Source of the DNA: Zymoseptoria tritici IPO323
Lineage: Eukaryota > Ascomycota > Dothideomycetes > Mycosphaerellales > Mycosphaerellaceae
Direction of reading: 5' to 3'
Assembly (NCBI RefSeq): GCF_000219625.1
Contig: NC_018214.1
Span: 1,550,001-1,614,000, forward strand
DNA: 64,000 nt
The first letter of the stretch is position 1. Every line of letters begins with the position of its first letter. The position numbers and the translations under genes are program-made. Shown one piece after another: positions 22,731 through 33,833 of the stretch. The notes below the pieces were generated by a model that did not search any database, was not told the origin of the DNA, and saw nothing but the letters and a program-made list of their open reading frames with translations.

Positions 22731-25700
22731 TCAAGCTTCGACAGCCACAACCACTGGGCCGCCAATCTTTTTCAAATCATCCAACGCTTCCTCCGTCTCC
22801 TCCGCCGCCTCCTTTCCATCTCGATCCTTTTTGCTGGAGTCGTCTTTGCTGTTGTTTGAACCTGTCACAGCTGATGCGAAGGAAGATGAATTAGATGATT
22901 CAATACGCGGGCTTCCTCGAAGCAACTCCCCGAGATGAATGGAAGGGTGAGATTGGAGCATGGCCACACTGCCATATTAGGTGCAATGTGCAAGATGGAG
23001 AGGATTGCGTGCTTGTGCTTGTGCTTGACAGTGACCTCGCATCTTGAGGTTTACTTACCACCCAACATACCACCAACGATCGGAAGGTTGCTGAGGGCGT
23101 TGCCCTTCTTCTTGCCGTCTTTCTTGTCGTCCTTGAGGCCGAATGAAGAGAGAAGTTTGTTGATGCCGAGGCCACCGAGAAGACCGTTGACGAGACCGCC
23201 GAGTCCGAGTCCGTTGAGCAATTGTCCGACCAGACCGAGCACACCAGCCAGCAAGAGACCGACGGCAGCGAGGATCTGGAACAGTGGTTGAGTCATCAAG
23301 CCCCAGAGCGGGTTGAGCTTCTTCTTCGCATGAGGCATGTTGTTGAGCTTCTTCTTGGCGTTGTCGATCGTGGTGACGACCGAGGTGGTGATCTCCTTGA
23401 GGGTCTCCGCGAGACGATGCTCCTCTGGAGTGGCCTCGCCAGTTCCTGAGCGACCCTTGGCTTGGGCAGCGATCTTGCCATCGGGATCCAGCCCACGAAG
23501 AGAGCCATTGCATTCTTGGAGGACGCGGCCGGCCTCCTCGATGAGCGGCTTGACGTTGTTGACGAGCTCTTCCTCATCAAGCTCGTCCTTGGGCGTGGCA
23601 TCGGCCTTCTCCATGTGGTCGGTGATTTGCTTGCAGATTGGCTGCACGCGCTCGAGAGTCTGCGAGCAGATGGACGCCATTTTGCCGGCGATCTCACGCT
23701 CCTCCTCGCGCTTGCGAGCCTCCTCCAGCTCCTCCTCGGTAGGGCCTTCGTACTCATCTTCAGCAATGTTCTCCATGAGTGTGACCTCGCCGATCTTATT
23801 GCCTTCGACATCGACGACGTTCCCAGCGTCATCAATCTCTTGACCGACGCAGTGACCCAGATCGCCACTGGTGAGCTTGCCCAAGAGATCACCATTATCG
23901 TCGCGGACTTCACCCTCCTTGTTGACACGGTACCCTGACATTGGATTGACGCGGCGCTCCTTCTCATCCGGCTCCCATCGCTCAGCCTTGCCAATGGAGT
24001 TGCCGTTCTTGTCCAGAATCTCGCCGTCCTCGTCGACAGTACGGCCGAGGAGCTTCTTGATGTCACCTTCGATAACACGGCCGACAATGTCACCGTTCTG
24101 AGTGGTGACAGTGCCGTCCTTGTTGATCTCGAGGTTCTCAAATCCAGCGAATGGTCCTTCCTCACCACCAGCGCCGTGAGTGAGCTCGGCCTTACCGATG
24201 ACATTGCCAGCGTTGTCCCAGATCTGACCCTTGCCATCGACCTTCTTTCCGACCATGATGTTGTGGTCTCCCTCAACAACTCGACCGAGGACTTGCCCAT
24301 TGCCATCGACTGCATATCCAGCTTTATTGATGGTGGTGCCAGCCAACGCCGAAAGATCCGCTTCTGCTTGCTCTTCCTCAGACCATGGATCCGCATGTCC
24401 CTTGACATTGCCATACTTGTCGATGATATCACCGTCCTCGTCGACATGAAGACCAACCAGCTTCTTCGGATCTCCCTCGGTAATTTGGCCAACAGTGTTG
24501 CCATCATCATCCTCGACGTATCCGCCCTTGACGACGCGAAGTCCCTCCAAGCCAGCGAATGGGCCTTCCGGACGAGCGACTCTCTCGTTCTCAGGCAAGA
24601 CCTCGCACTTCCCCACCACCTTGCCCGTGTCGCCGTAAATGTATCCATTCTCATCGCACTTCCTGCCAGCGAGCTCGGAAACATTGCCCTCGACCAGGCG
24701 ACCGAAAGGAATGCCCTTCTCATCAACGACGTATCCTTGCTTGTTGAGATACTTGCCCTCGAGTGGGCTGTTGTCGATGGGAGTCTCCTCTTCTTCGATC
24801 AGTGGCTCTGCGTGACCTTTAGTGTTTCCGAATTTGTCGATGATGTCGCCGTCTTCGTCCACCTTCATGCCGACCAAACGCTTGGCGTCACCCTCGGTGA
24901 TCTCGCCAACGACATTGCCATCCTCGTCCTCGACTTTGCCTTCTTTGACGACACGAAGTCCTTCAAGACCCGCGAATGGTCCCTCTGGGCGAGCGACACG
25001 CTCGTTCTCCGGGATCGGCTCGCACTTACCGACAACCTTGCCAGTGTCGTTGTAGATGTAGCCGGATTCATCGCACTTGCGGCCAGCGAGCTCGGATGCG
25101 GTGCCTTCGATTAGGCGCCCGAACGGTGTGCCCTCGGAGTCGACAACGAAGCCTTGTTTGTTGACGGTGAGCCCATCGAGAATGCTGTAATCCACGTCTT
25201 CATCATCCGGCAGAGGCTCTGCGTGTCCCTTGACATTCCCGTATTTATCGATGATGTCGCCATCCTCGTCGACATGCATGCCCAGCAGGCGTTTCGGGTC
25301 GCCTTCTGTGATCTCTCCGACGATGTTCTCGTTCTCGTCTTCGACCTTGCCACCCTTCACGACGTGCAAGCCATCGAGACCGGCAAACGCACCTTCAGGC
25401 TTGCGGACACGCTCCTCTTCGGGCAGAGGCTCGCAGCGTCCGACGACTTTCCCGGTATCGTTATAGATGTAGCCCTTCTCGTCAGTCTTGCGACCGGCCA
25501 AGTCGGACGGGTTGCCTTCGACGATCTTGCCGTATGGCACACCGCTCTCATCGACAACGAAGCCTTGCTTGTTCAAAGTCATGCCGTCGAGCACAGTGAA
25601 GTCCATCGGCTCCTCCTCGGGCAAAGGCTCGGCATGGCCCTTTACATTTCCGTACTTGTCGACGATATCTCCATCCTCATCGACTGAAAGACCAACGAGG

Positions 25701-28700
25701 CGCTTCGGGTTGCCTTCGACAATCTCACCGACGACGTTTCCGTCCTCATCGGCGATCTTGCCACCCTCAATGACTCTCAAGTCATCGAGCCCAGCGAAAG
25801 GACCCTCCGGCTTGGCCTCGCGCTCTGCCTCGGGAATGAGCTCGACTTTACCAATCACGGATCCAGTATCATTCCAGAATTGGCCCTTGTCGTCGAGTTT
25901 TCGACCAGCGAGATCCTTGGCAGTACCCTCAACCACTCGAGCGACGGGAATGCTCTCGTCTCCGATCACAAGACCTTGCTTGGTGCAAGTCTTGCCTTGA
26001 AGGAAGGAGAGATCTGGAGCTTCTTCGGTGACCTCCTCCTCCTCCTCCGGAATGTATCGCTCAGCATGGCCGACGACAGATCCCTTCTTGTCGATGATAT
26101 CGCCATCTTCGTCGACAACACGACCGATGAGCTTCTTGGCATCACCTTCGGTCACGTAGCCGACGGTGTGGCCGTTGTCGTCTTGTACCCAGCCTTCCTC
26201 AACGACACGGAGACCCTCAAGACCGGCGAATGGTGCTTCCTGCTCGGGGTCTTCTTGCGGCACCGTCTGCGCACGACCAATGACATGGCCTTTGTTGTCC
26301 CAAAATTGACCCTCAGCGTCTGCGGTGAGGCCTGACTTGGAAAGCTTCTTCGCGTCACCTTCGACCAACTCGCCAGCGATGGCACCGTTATCGTCGATCA
26401 GCTTGCCTGCTTTGTTGACCGAGAGACCTTCCAAAGTCGACAGCGGTGGAAGCTGTTGTCCACCTTCTTCCTGCTCTTCATCGTCGGCGGCCTCCTCCTC
26501 AGCAGGAGCCTCATCCTCCTCCTGACCCTCGACAGGCAGAGTGCGGACTGTGCCGAGGACATTGCCAGACGCATCGAGAACCTCGCCTTTCTCGTTGATC
26601 TTCTTGCCGGCGACTTGGGAGAGATCTCCGCTCGTGAGCTCTCCGATCGGCTCACCCTCCTCGTTGAGGACTTGACCTTTCTTGTTGACCTTGAGGCCCT
26701 CCAAAATTGAGACCGGCGCTGGTTCGGGCTCGGACTGCTCAACTTCCTGAGGCAGGGTACGTACGTGACCAATGACGTTGCCGTCCTTGTCGAGGACTTC
26801 ACCAATCTCATTGATCTTCTTGCCGGCGCATTGTGACAGCTCGCCAGCAGTCAACTCTCCGATTGGCTCACCGTCCTCGTTGAGCACTTGACCCTTCTTG
26901 TTGACCTTGAGGCCGTCGAGGATCGAGAGCGATGGCTCTTCCATCTGGGGCTCAGTCTCCTCTTCGACGTCCTGAGCACCTTCCTCGCCTTCCTCGGCAG
27001 CGTCCTCGGCAGCGTCCTCGGCAGCGTCCTCGGCACCTTCCTCGCCCTCCTCTGGCAGCTCGCCGAGGTCTTCGAGTAACTCCTTGGTGGCCTCCTCCGC
27101 AGCTTCGCCGGGCGTGACGCGGACATGACCGACAAGCTCGCCTTTCTTGTTGTAGACTTCGCCCTTGTCGTTGGACTTGCCGCCAGCACACTCCGAGAGC
27201 TCACCATCGATGAGCTCGCCGATCTCTTCGCCGTCATCATTGAAGATTTTGCCCTTCTTGTTCACTCGCTTGCCGTCGAGAATGCGGAAGTCGAGTTTGG
27301 TGTGAGCGCCAGAGAGCTTCTCGGCCACGCCCTCAGCAAGTTCAGTCTTGCCAAGAACATTGCCTTCCTCATCGACAACGTTGCCCTCCTCGTCCACCTT
27401 GAGCTCTTGCGGGTCCAGTTCACCGTCGATGATCTTCTGTCGGAGCTCTTCGTCCTCAATTCCGCCGAGCACATTGCCCTCATCATCGAGAACATCACCA
27501 GCTTCGTTGAGTTCTTTGCCTTGCAGTGCTTCGATGCCGGGTAGTTGGTCTTCGATCTCAGTCGGTGCAGCCTCTTCGGCAGCATCCTTGGCGGCGTCCT
27601 CAGCACCACCGGCAACCTCATCTCCTTCTTGCTCGGCACCCTCGGCGGTATCTTGAGCAGCGGCTTGGGTTTGTGATGCAGGCTCGTAGACACCTTGCTC
27701 AACGAGCTCCTCGGTATCCTCGTGGATCTCAGCGTGGCCAATGACATTTCCATCCTCATCAATGAACTCGCCTTGGGAGTTGAGTGTAGCGTTCTGGAGC
27801 TCTTGCGGGTCACCATCGACGACACGACCGACGGTATTGCCTTCATCATCGTAGACAAGTCCGTCAATCTGGCAGGTGAGTCCCTCAAGAATGGACACGG
27901 CTGGGAGAGTCTCCGAAGCCTGCTCAACGCCTTCCTCAGCCTCGTCGACACCGTTCTCAAGTTGGCCCTCAGCAGCGTCAAACTGGCTCATGAAGTCATC
28001 GGCGCCTTCTGGGAGCTCTTCGCCATCCTCCTGCGCGGCCTGGAGTTGCTTTCGGACAGTCTCGGGTAGGAGTTCGACACGACCAACGAGATCGCCGTCA
28101 TCATCAAGAATCTCTCCGTCGTCTCCGATCGGGTAGCCAGCAAGATCCTCGGCGTCACCTTCAGCGAGACGTCCGACTGCGTTGCCTTCTCCATCGTACA
28201 CTTGGCCGTCATCGTCGACCTCCAGTCCTTTGAGAACGGAAAGGTCAACAGGTAAGCCTTCGGGAACCTTGATGTCGTTGGTGTTGATTTTGTCTTGGTC
28301 GTCCTTGACATCCTCGCCAGTGGCATCCTCAGCAGCATCCTCGGCAGTGTCCTTGGTGCCTTTGACAGTCTCGTCGGCGTCAACGCCATCAGTGGCGTCC
28401 TCGGCTTCATCCTTGACGCCGTTCACATTGTCCTCAGCTTGACCCTCGACCTCTTCGCCAGCACCTTCAGCTTGACCTTCGGCCTCTTGTCCGGCACCCT
28501 CAGCTTGACCCTTAGCACCGTTGGCAGCCTCGCCAGCATCATCTTTGGCATCTTTCGCGAGGTCGCCAGCTTGCTCGGCGGCACCTTCAGTCTTCTTAAC
28601 GGCGTCTCCAAGAGGACCGTCTTCCTCGTCTTCATCTTCCGCGTCCTCCGCCTGATCCTCCTCGTCCTCTTCATCGCCAGCCTCGTCGCCGGCTTCGTCT

Positions 28701-29680
28701 GTTCCCTCGCCAGCGACCTTCTTGCCCTCCTCCGTCGCGTCGTCCGCAGCATCGGTGGCGCCAGACACACTCTCCTCAGCACCCTCCGTTGCCTCCGTCG
28801 GAGCTTCCTTCGCCTTAGCAGCAGAGTCTTTGGCGCCTTTGCCAACGATACCGGTCGCCTTGCCAGCCAGACCCTGAGCTCCACTGAGCAGGCCTTTGCC
28901 GGACTTGCCGCCCTTGGTCTGCTGTTGCTTGGATCCGGCCTTCTCGCTCTCATCGTCTGCAGACTGGATGGTGTCGCCAGCTTTTTCAGTCGTATCGTCA
29001 GCGATGTCTTCGCCTTCGGACTCGGCGTCCTGAGCGGTTTCTGCGCTTTGGTCCTGGGCTCCCTCCACGGCATCATCTTCGTCGTCGTCAATGGGCTCGG
29101 GTGCTGCGGATTGAAGACCTTTCTTGGGCTTCTGGGTAGCGTCTGTCACCTTACTCATTGGGCCTTCGTCATCGTCATCGTCTTCGTTCTCATGTTCCAC
29201 GTCATCATCATCGTCCTCGTTAGTCGGCACTGTTTGCGGAGACTCAGGCTGTTTCTGAGTCTTTGCGGCTGCGCCAGATGCTGCATCTTTGGCATTACCG
29301 GCAGTCTCTCCCGCCTTATCACCAGCAGCTGGTCGCGACGGAAGCTTCGGGGAATCTGTGGGGTTTTTGGGAGTTTGAGGAGCCTTTGGTGTTGATGGTG
29401 CCGGCTTGCTGGCGGAGGCTGATTGACCCAGCTTCTGCGGTGTTGACTTCTGCGGCGTTGACTTTTGCGGCGTTTGTCCAGGCTTTCGTGCAAGTTTCGT
29501 GGGAGTTTTTGGTGTGCCCGTCTGTGGCTTCCCTGCAGCTGGAGAGGGCGCCATGCTGGGCAATTTGGGTGGTTTTGGGTATGTGATTGGGGTAGTATTA
29601 CGGGAGTTGTGGCGGGACGAAGTGGGAGTTGTTTTCGTCGGAGTGGGAGGAAAAGAGTAATACGCGTATCGATCAGTCAT
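22731..29680 (-). CDS. Giant LEA-like protein with DUF3659-type repeats and DUF6987-like C-terminus
   Basis: About 2250 aa from two exons (29680-23059; 22861-22731) joined by a 197-bp intron; reading through the donor instead stops at 23051 after 2209 aa. The first 80 residues are Pro/Thr/Lys-rich (PTPTKTTPTSS, repeated TPQKS). To about residue 470 comes very acidic, Ala/Gly-rich sequence of LEA character. Then about 19 repeats of 60-70 residues follow, with core pattern L-x-G-L-x-V-x-x-x-G-x-V-x-D-x-x-G-x-x-V-G-x-x-x-E-G-(D/N). After a charged helical region (MASICSQTLERVQPICKQI) comes a hydrophobic segment near the end (LFQILAAVGLLLAGVLGLVGQLL) and a Gly-rich stretch. Such proteins are widespread in Pezizomycotina and their role is unknown; desiccation or stress protection, or septum/organelle tethering, have been inferred from composition only. 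Confidence 0.88.
22862..23058 (-). other. Predicted 197-bp 3' intron of the giant repeat protein
   Basis: Donor GTAAGT overlaps codons for G-K-stop; the acceptor is TGTGACAG. Splicing keeps frame into GSNNSKDDSSKKDRDG and ends VVVAVEA. It is longer than the other introns here (48-80 bp), so alternative termini are plausible. Confidence 0.65.
23770..28260 (-). repeat. Array of about 19 DUF3659-type coding repeats
   Basis: Translated units were counted from LPVDLSVLKGLEVDD to the unit ending GNKIGEVTLME. In the later half (about units 8-18) two unit types alternate: one begins PFAGLxxLxV and contains VDEDGDIxDKxGNxxGHAE, the other contains xNKQGxVVD and GYIYNDTGKVVGKCE. This gives a roughly 130-residue higher-order repeat. 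The most similar neighbours are units 10-16, pointing to recent expansion by pairs. Confidence 0.85.
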
Positions 29681-31523
29681 GCGATGGGGCGCAAATAGGA
29701 TGTAGGGGAAGGGAAGAGAGATTGGGCGAAAAGAGCAAAAGTGTGGCTAGAAAGCAGGTCCTACCAGTGATATAACGTGCAGCTGTTGGCGAGGCACATA
29801 ACAGGATATTGAACACAGCGTCGCGACACACAGCGCCCGACAGCCGTTCGAGGATCATCGAATGACGCACATTCGAGCCGATGGAGCTTGGAGCATGGCG
29901 AGGTTGGATAGCTTACGCCTCGTGTGGCCAGTGACAGGCACGACGTTGGGAAGAAGCAGGTTCTGCCGGGAGCAGAGACGCCACCTTGCTGGGATTCCAA
30001 GAGGTTGTGGTCCTTGTGGATGGTGAGAAGCTGCTTCGTGACCTCATCATCCACATTGAAGACCGTTCGGCCGGAATTGCAACGTCACATTCTACGCGCC
30101 TTCCGCAGTTCGCATGGAGTGCCTTCGCCAGCAACGAATAGAACTCTCCCAAGCGCGAGAGAATCGTGGAGACCCGAATGCATGAGCGTTTCATCGAGCG
30201 TTCACTTTCCAGGAATCAGATCCGGGTCCGACCGTGGTGGGTCTTGAATGTCGCGTGGCGTGGCTGATGATGGTGCAGATACGTGTAAATCAAGGACGAG
30301 CTCCACGATTCAAAGGGTTCGACAAAGTGGGTGTGGGATTCCGACAGGGATGGAGCATGGCTGCAGCACATCTCACATTGGCAGTCTGCGTTGCGCGGCT
30401 GTGTTTTGGGGTGGTCTCTCTGAGCGCGGAGGAATTTGCTTGCTCCCGACGTCGTCGCTTGTGTCTAGTCCGATGGATGCGTACTTTGACTGGTGGTATG
30501 GAGGAAGTGAGGTCGTTCTTATTGAGTTATACTTTGAAGAGGCCATGCGATTTAGGTCGCGCTAGTCTCCCATGCGCCCGCTTACCTAAGGCACGCGAGT
30601 TTCAACGTCCCGTCTTTCTTCCCTTCTTCCAACTTCTCGTTCAGTCTTCCTGCACGCGAACCTCTTCTTGTTACACACAGCTGCCAGCACTTGCATCATT
30701 CTTATGCGGCCCACAAGATCGATGATCTCCGCTCCTGTGGCTGGGCGATTCGTTCTCAGCCATCTCTTCGAAGGTGGGAGTAGAGCCGACTGTGGACTTG
30801 TTTCCAATCAAAATTACGGGTCGAGGTGATCCTCCCAGGTATGTCACATCTACGGGGCTCACTGGCTCTGGAACTAGACGCCTCGTTGTTCATTCATGCC
30901 AAATCACTTTACGACGTGTCTCATCACGGCGCGAGCACAGCTTCTCATGGGTGCACGACTTCTCTGGTGCACGGGACAGCACGCGGAACCTGGCGCTGGA
31001 CAGCTTGCTCCAGCATCCCTCGCTCGCATTCGTCTTCGTCAGAAGCAGCCAACTGACACGAGGTGCTATGTATCCTCTCGGTTGAGTGTGTAGCAAAGTC
31101 CGCTCATTGTGACAGTCTCGTCCAATCGTTCCCTCAATGCTTCGGCAGCAATGTCTCGTCCCTAGGTTCAATGGCTTTTAATCGATGCAGGAACCCAGTC
31201 AACCTGCGGATTCCGGCGTGGCTTGTCATTTCCTGCGCCATTGTGAAGCCTCCCTTGTACCAGGAGTGACCTTGCGACTGTCCGCGTAGCATCCGACTTT
31301 TGCCAGCCTTCTTATCACACCGCCGAAATATATCCTCGGCTTCTCGTCATGTCTTTGTATGCCATCTGCACACGAAAACCTGCAACGCGAATTGATCAGG
31401 GACGACGACTCTGTACAAAGCTTCGTTCGCATGAAAGTCGTCGCAGCATTGGTATCGTTTACGCTAATAAAACCAGGACCAAGAAGGATCGCCCGATGCA
31501 AATAGTGCCAAACCATCAATCGT
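29681..31523. other. Gene-poor interval, 1.8 kb
   Basis: Upstream of the giant repeat gene and downstream of the IQ-motif gene. Several overlapping frames of 60-160 codons exist on both strands (longest 30234-30725, +) without motifs. No tRNA-like B-box with matching arms was found by eye. It may hold a long 5' UTR or a non-coding transcript. Confidence 0.5.
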
Positions 31524-33208
31524 TTACCCGGTCGTCTTCTTCTCCGCTTCAAGCGGCTCACCCAATTGACTGCCTCCCGCTTCAAGATTGTCCCTTTCCT
31601 CCATGCCCAGCTTCTTCTTCAAGCGATAGCTCATGCTCGACGTTCTTCGGTAGTGCTCTCGCTCCTTTTGCACGACCTCTCTCTCCCGCGCTGCACTCTG
31701 ACTTTTGTCCATCTCAGCCTCCTCACGCTTCTTCTTTTCTTCCGGGTTCAGAATATCCTTGCCCTTCTGTGTAATGGTATTCGCCCGCTTCTTTACTTTG
31801 ACGTAGCTCTCCAGTCCAAGGATCACAGCATACGATCGAGAGATGTTCAGCCGACTGAGGTCTGCTCCCGCCTCCTTGAGATTACGAACGAACTCGCGGA
31901 AGAGCCTGCTCGTCGGAGCATAGTGTCCAGATAGAGGTGAAAGCTTCCGAACCTGGCCGCGCTTGATCTTGATCAGACCCGCGGCACTCACTCTCGCGCC
32001 TTTCAGAAAGGACGAGTGTTGGAAAGCTCCTGATTGTTTGATGCCAAGGTAAAGCCGGAATGAGGTGTCTGCAACGAATATCCAAACATTTTTCTTCGTC
32101 GTCTTTCGGAGGAGGTGATTCATCAACGTGTCGACGGAGAGATGGTTGATTTTGGCCAGACCTTTGGCGTCATGAAACTCCTCATTCGCATACTTCTGCC
32201 CATCTTCAACGCTACCCGTGCTGATGGTCGATGACATGGAAGACGAGTCGTCCGAAGGCCACTGTCGAGGTTCCTCCTTCTCGCCCGTTGTGACCTCTCG
32301 CCAAGTGGGAGTGGTTGCACTCTCATGTACGATCCCGTCGATACTATCGCGGAAGTACGGCGAAGTGGTGATGGGTTTTCCTGTTCTATCCCAAACGAAG
32401 CGGCCTTGAGCGTCGATTCGAACGAGATACTTCTTGCGCTCCTCTCGCGACAAGTACCGCACCTGCTCCGTATCCAATCGTTTCCTCGGTCGATCCGGCA
32501 AGTCCAGATCTTTGCCCGATCCAACATCTAACCAGTAGAAGAAGTTCTCCTTCGTATCTGCCGCAGTCCACTCCTTGTGATATCTCCTCAGATTACTGCC
32601 ATATCGATGTTTCGTATCCACCATCTCAAGGAAGTACTCAATCCCCATTGTCTTCGCATGCTTCTCCCGCTGCGCCTTGCGCTGTCTCTTAATCTCCGCG
32701 TCCTCGCCTTCGTCCTCGCTCGTGTCATCGCTGCCTGCCCGGAGAGCCGCTGCGCCAGCCTGTGTCCATCGTAGTCGTGTTCGCTGCTTTGGGCTGTTTG
32801 CATCAAACCGAGTGACGTTCGACTTGGGACGATTGAGGGAATTATAGTGTGCTGAGAAAATGTATCAGCCTCCCCAATTCAACCCTGCTCATCACTGGCA
32901 AATGCCTTACTCTCTTTCACGATCTCTAACCATCTCGTTGAAGGATCCAATCCGCATCCCTTCAGTGCTCTTCGATCCCGATGACCCCGATAATTCCTCT
33001 GAATAATCTGCGCCGCCTGCGTCTCCTCATCAACCTTGCCATGCACACCTCCTACCTCATGCCGTCGTCGTTCTCGAATAGCTTTTGCCCGTTCATCTTG
33101 CTTGCGCGCGAGGTCGCGTAAGACGTCCGGCGGTGGTAGGGCGAATGGATCGGAGGGTTTGATTGTCGTGGTGTTGCTGCTGTTCCTGCCGTCGTCGATC
33201 AACGACAT
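31524..33208 (-). CDS. IQ-motif (calmodulin-binding) protein, IQM-like
   Basis: Exons 33208-32911 and 32851-31524 give 541 aa. An IQ motif lies near residues 66-78 (AAQIIQRNYRGHRDRRAL), a classical calmodulin-binding site. The central region resembles plant and fungal IQM proteins: GIEYFLEMVDTKHRYG, WTAADTKENFFYWLDVG, LDLPDRPRKRLDTEQVRYLSREERKKYLV, then SHLxxG-like text KGARVSAAGLIKIKRGQVRKLSPLSGHYAP, which is the most conserved block of that family. The last 90 residues are basic coiled coil (NPEEKKKREEAEMDK). In plants IQM proteins bind calmodulin and modulate stress responses; the fungal role is not established. A TATATAG lies about 107 bp upstream of the ATG. Confidence 0.85.
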
Positions 33209-33833
33209 CTTCGTGGTTAAGCTCGTGACATGCCAAGTGAATGATGTATTCGCCGCGGCTCAAAGTCGTGAGTCGTGTCGATGGCGGGGTCAAGAAACGA
33301 ACACGAGTGTCGTGGCTATATAGCGCGGACAAGACAAGATATTTGGTGCGAAGTGAGTCGTGAGTCTAGACCACCGGGAGGTTGTGAAGATGTTTCGAAC
33401 GACCACAATGGATACTTTGTGCTGGGATGTTGCGGTGCATAATGCCTTCACGAAGCACAGCAAGAGATTGGATGTGCCCCGCCTCGAGACCAGCTCTCGG
33501 GTCGCTGTCTGGCGTATCGGTTGTGCGACGTCATGCAGCTTTCAGAGGTGCGAGTGGTTTTCTTCGCAGGACGAAGATTTCGAAACCTGATTGACGCAGT
33601 GGACGCGCGTACTTGTCGAGATGCAGGCACACCGTCGGGCGTACGAGGAAAGCCGGCAGAGCGGCAGATTATTATCACGTTGGTCTGAACAGGTCGTGAT
33701 CAAGCCGAGGAAAGTATCTTCGATAAGGAGCTATATAGCAAAAGCTTCGTGGTATCATAGGTAGAAAGGACGCTCACGTCCGACCCTCCAGGCAAGCAAG
33801 AATGACCCATCACGACGAAAGCTCCGCCACTTC
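33209..33833. other. Intergenic, about 625 bp
   Basis: It contains the promoter of the IQ-motif gene (TATATAG near 33315) and the 3' flank of the transposase-derived gene. No coding or structured RNA feature was recognised. Confidence 0.5.

Noticed and set aside
23337..29395. Several long plus-strand frames (up to 366 codons) antisense to the giant repeat gene
   Set aside because: They arise from the repetitive, stop-poor complement of Asp/Glu/Gly codons and only mirror the repeat period.
30586..30862. Overlapping short minus-strand frames in the 1.8 kb gap
   Set aside because: Two different frames looked mildly protein-like, but neither extends, splices well or matches a family.
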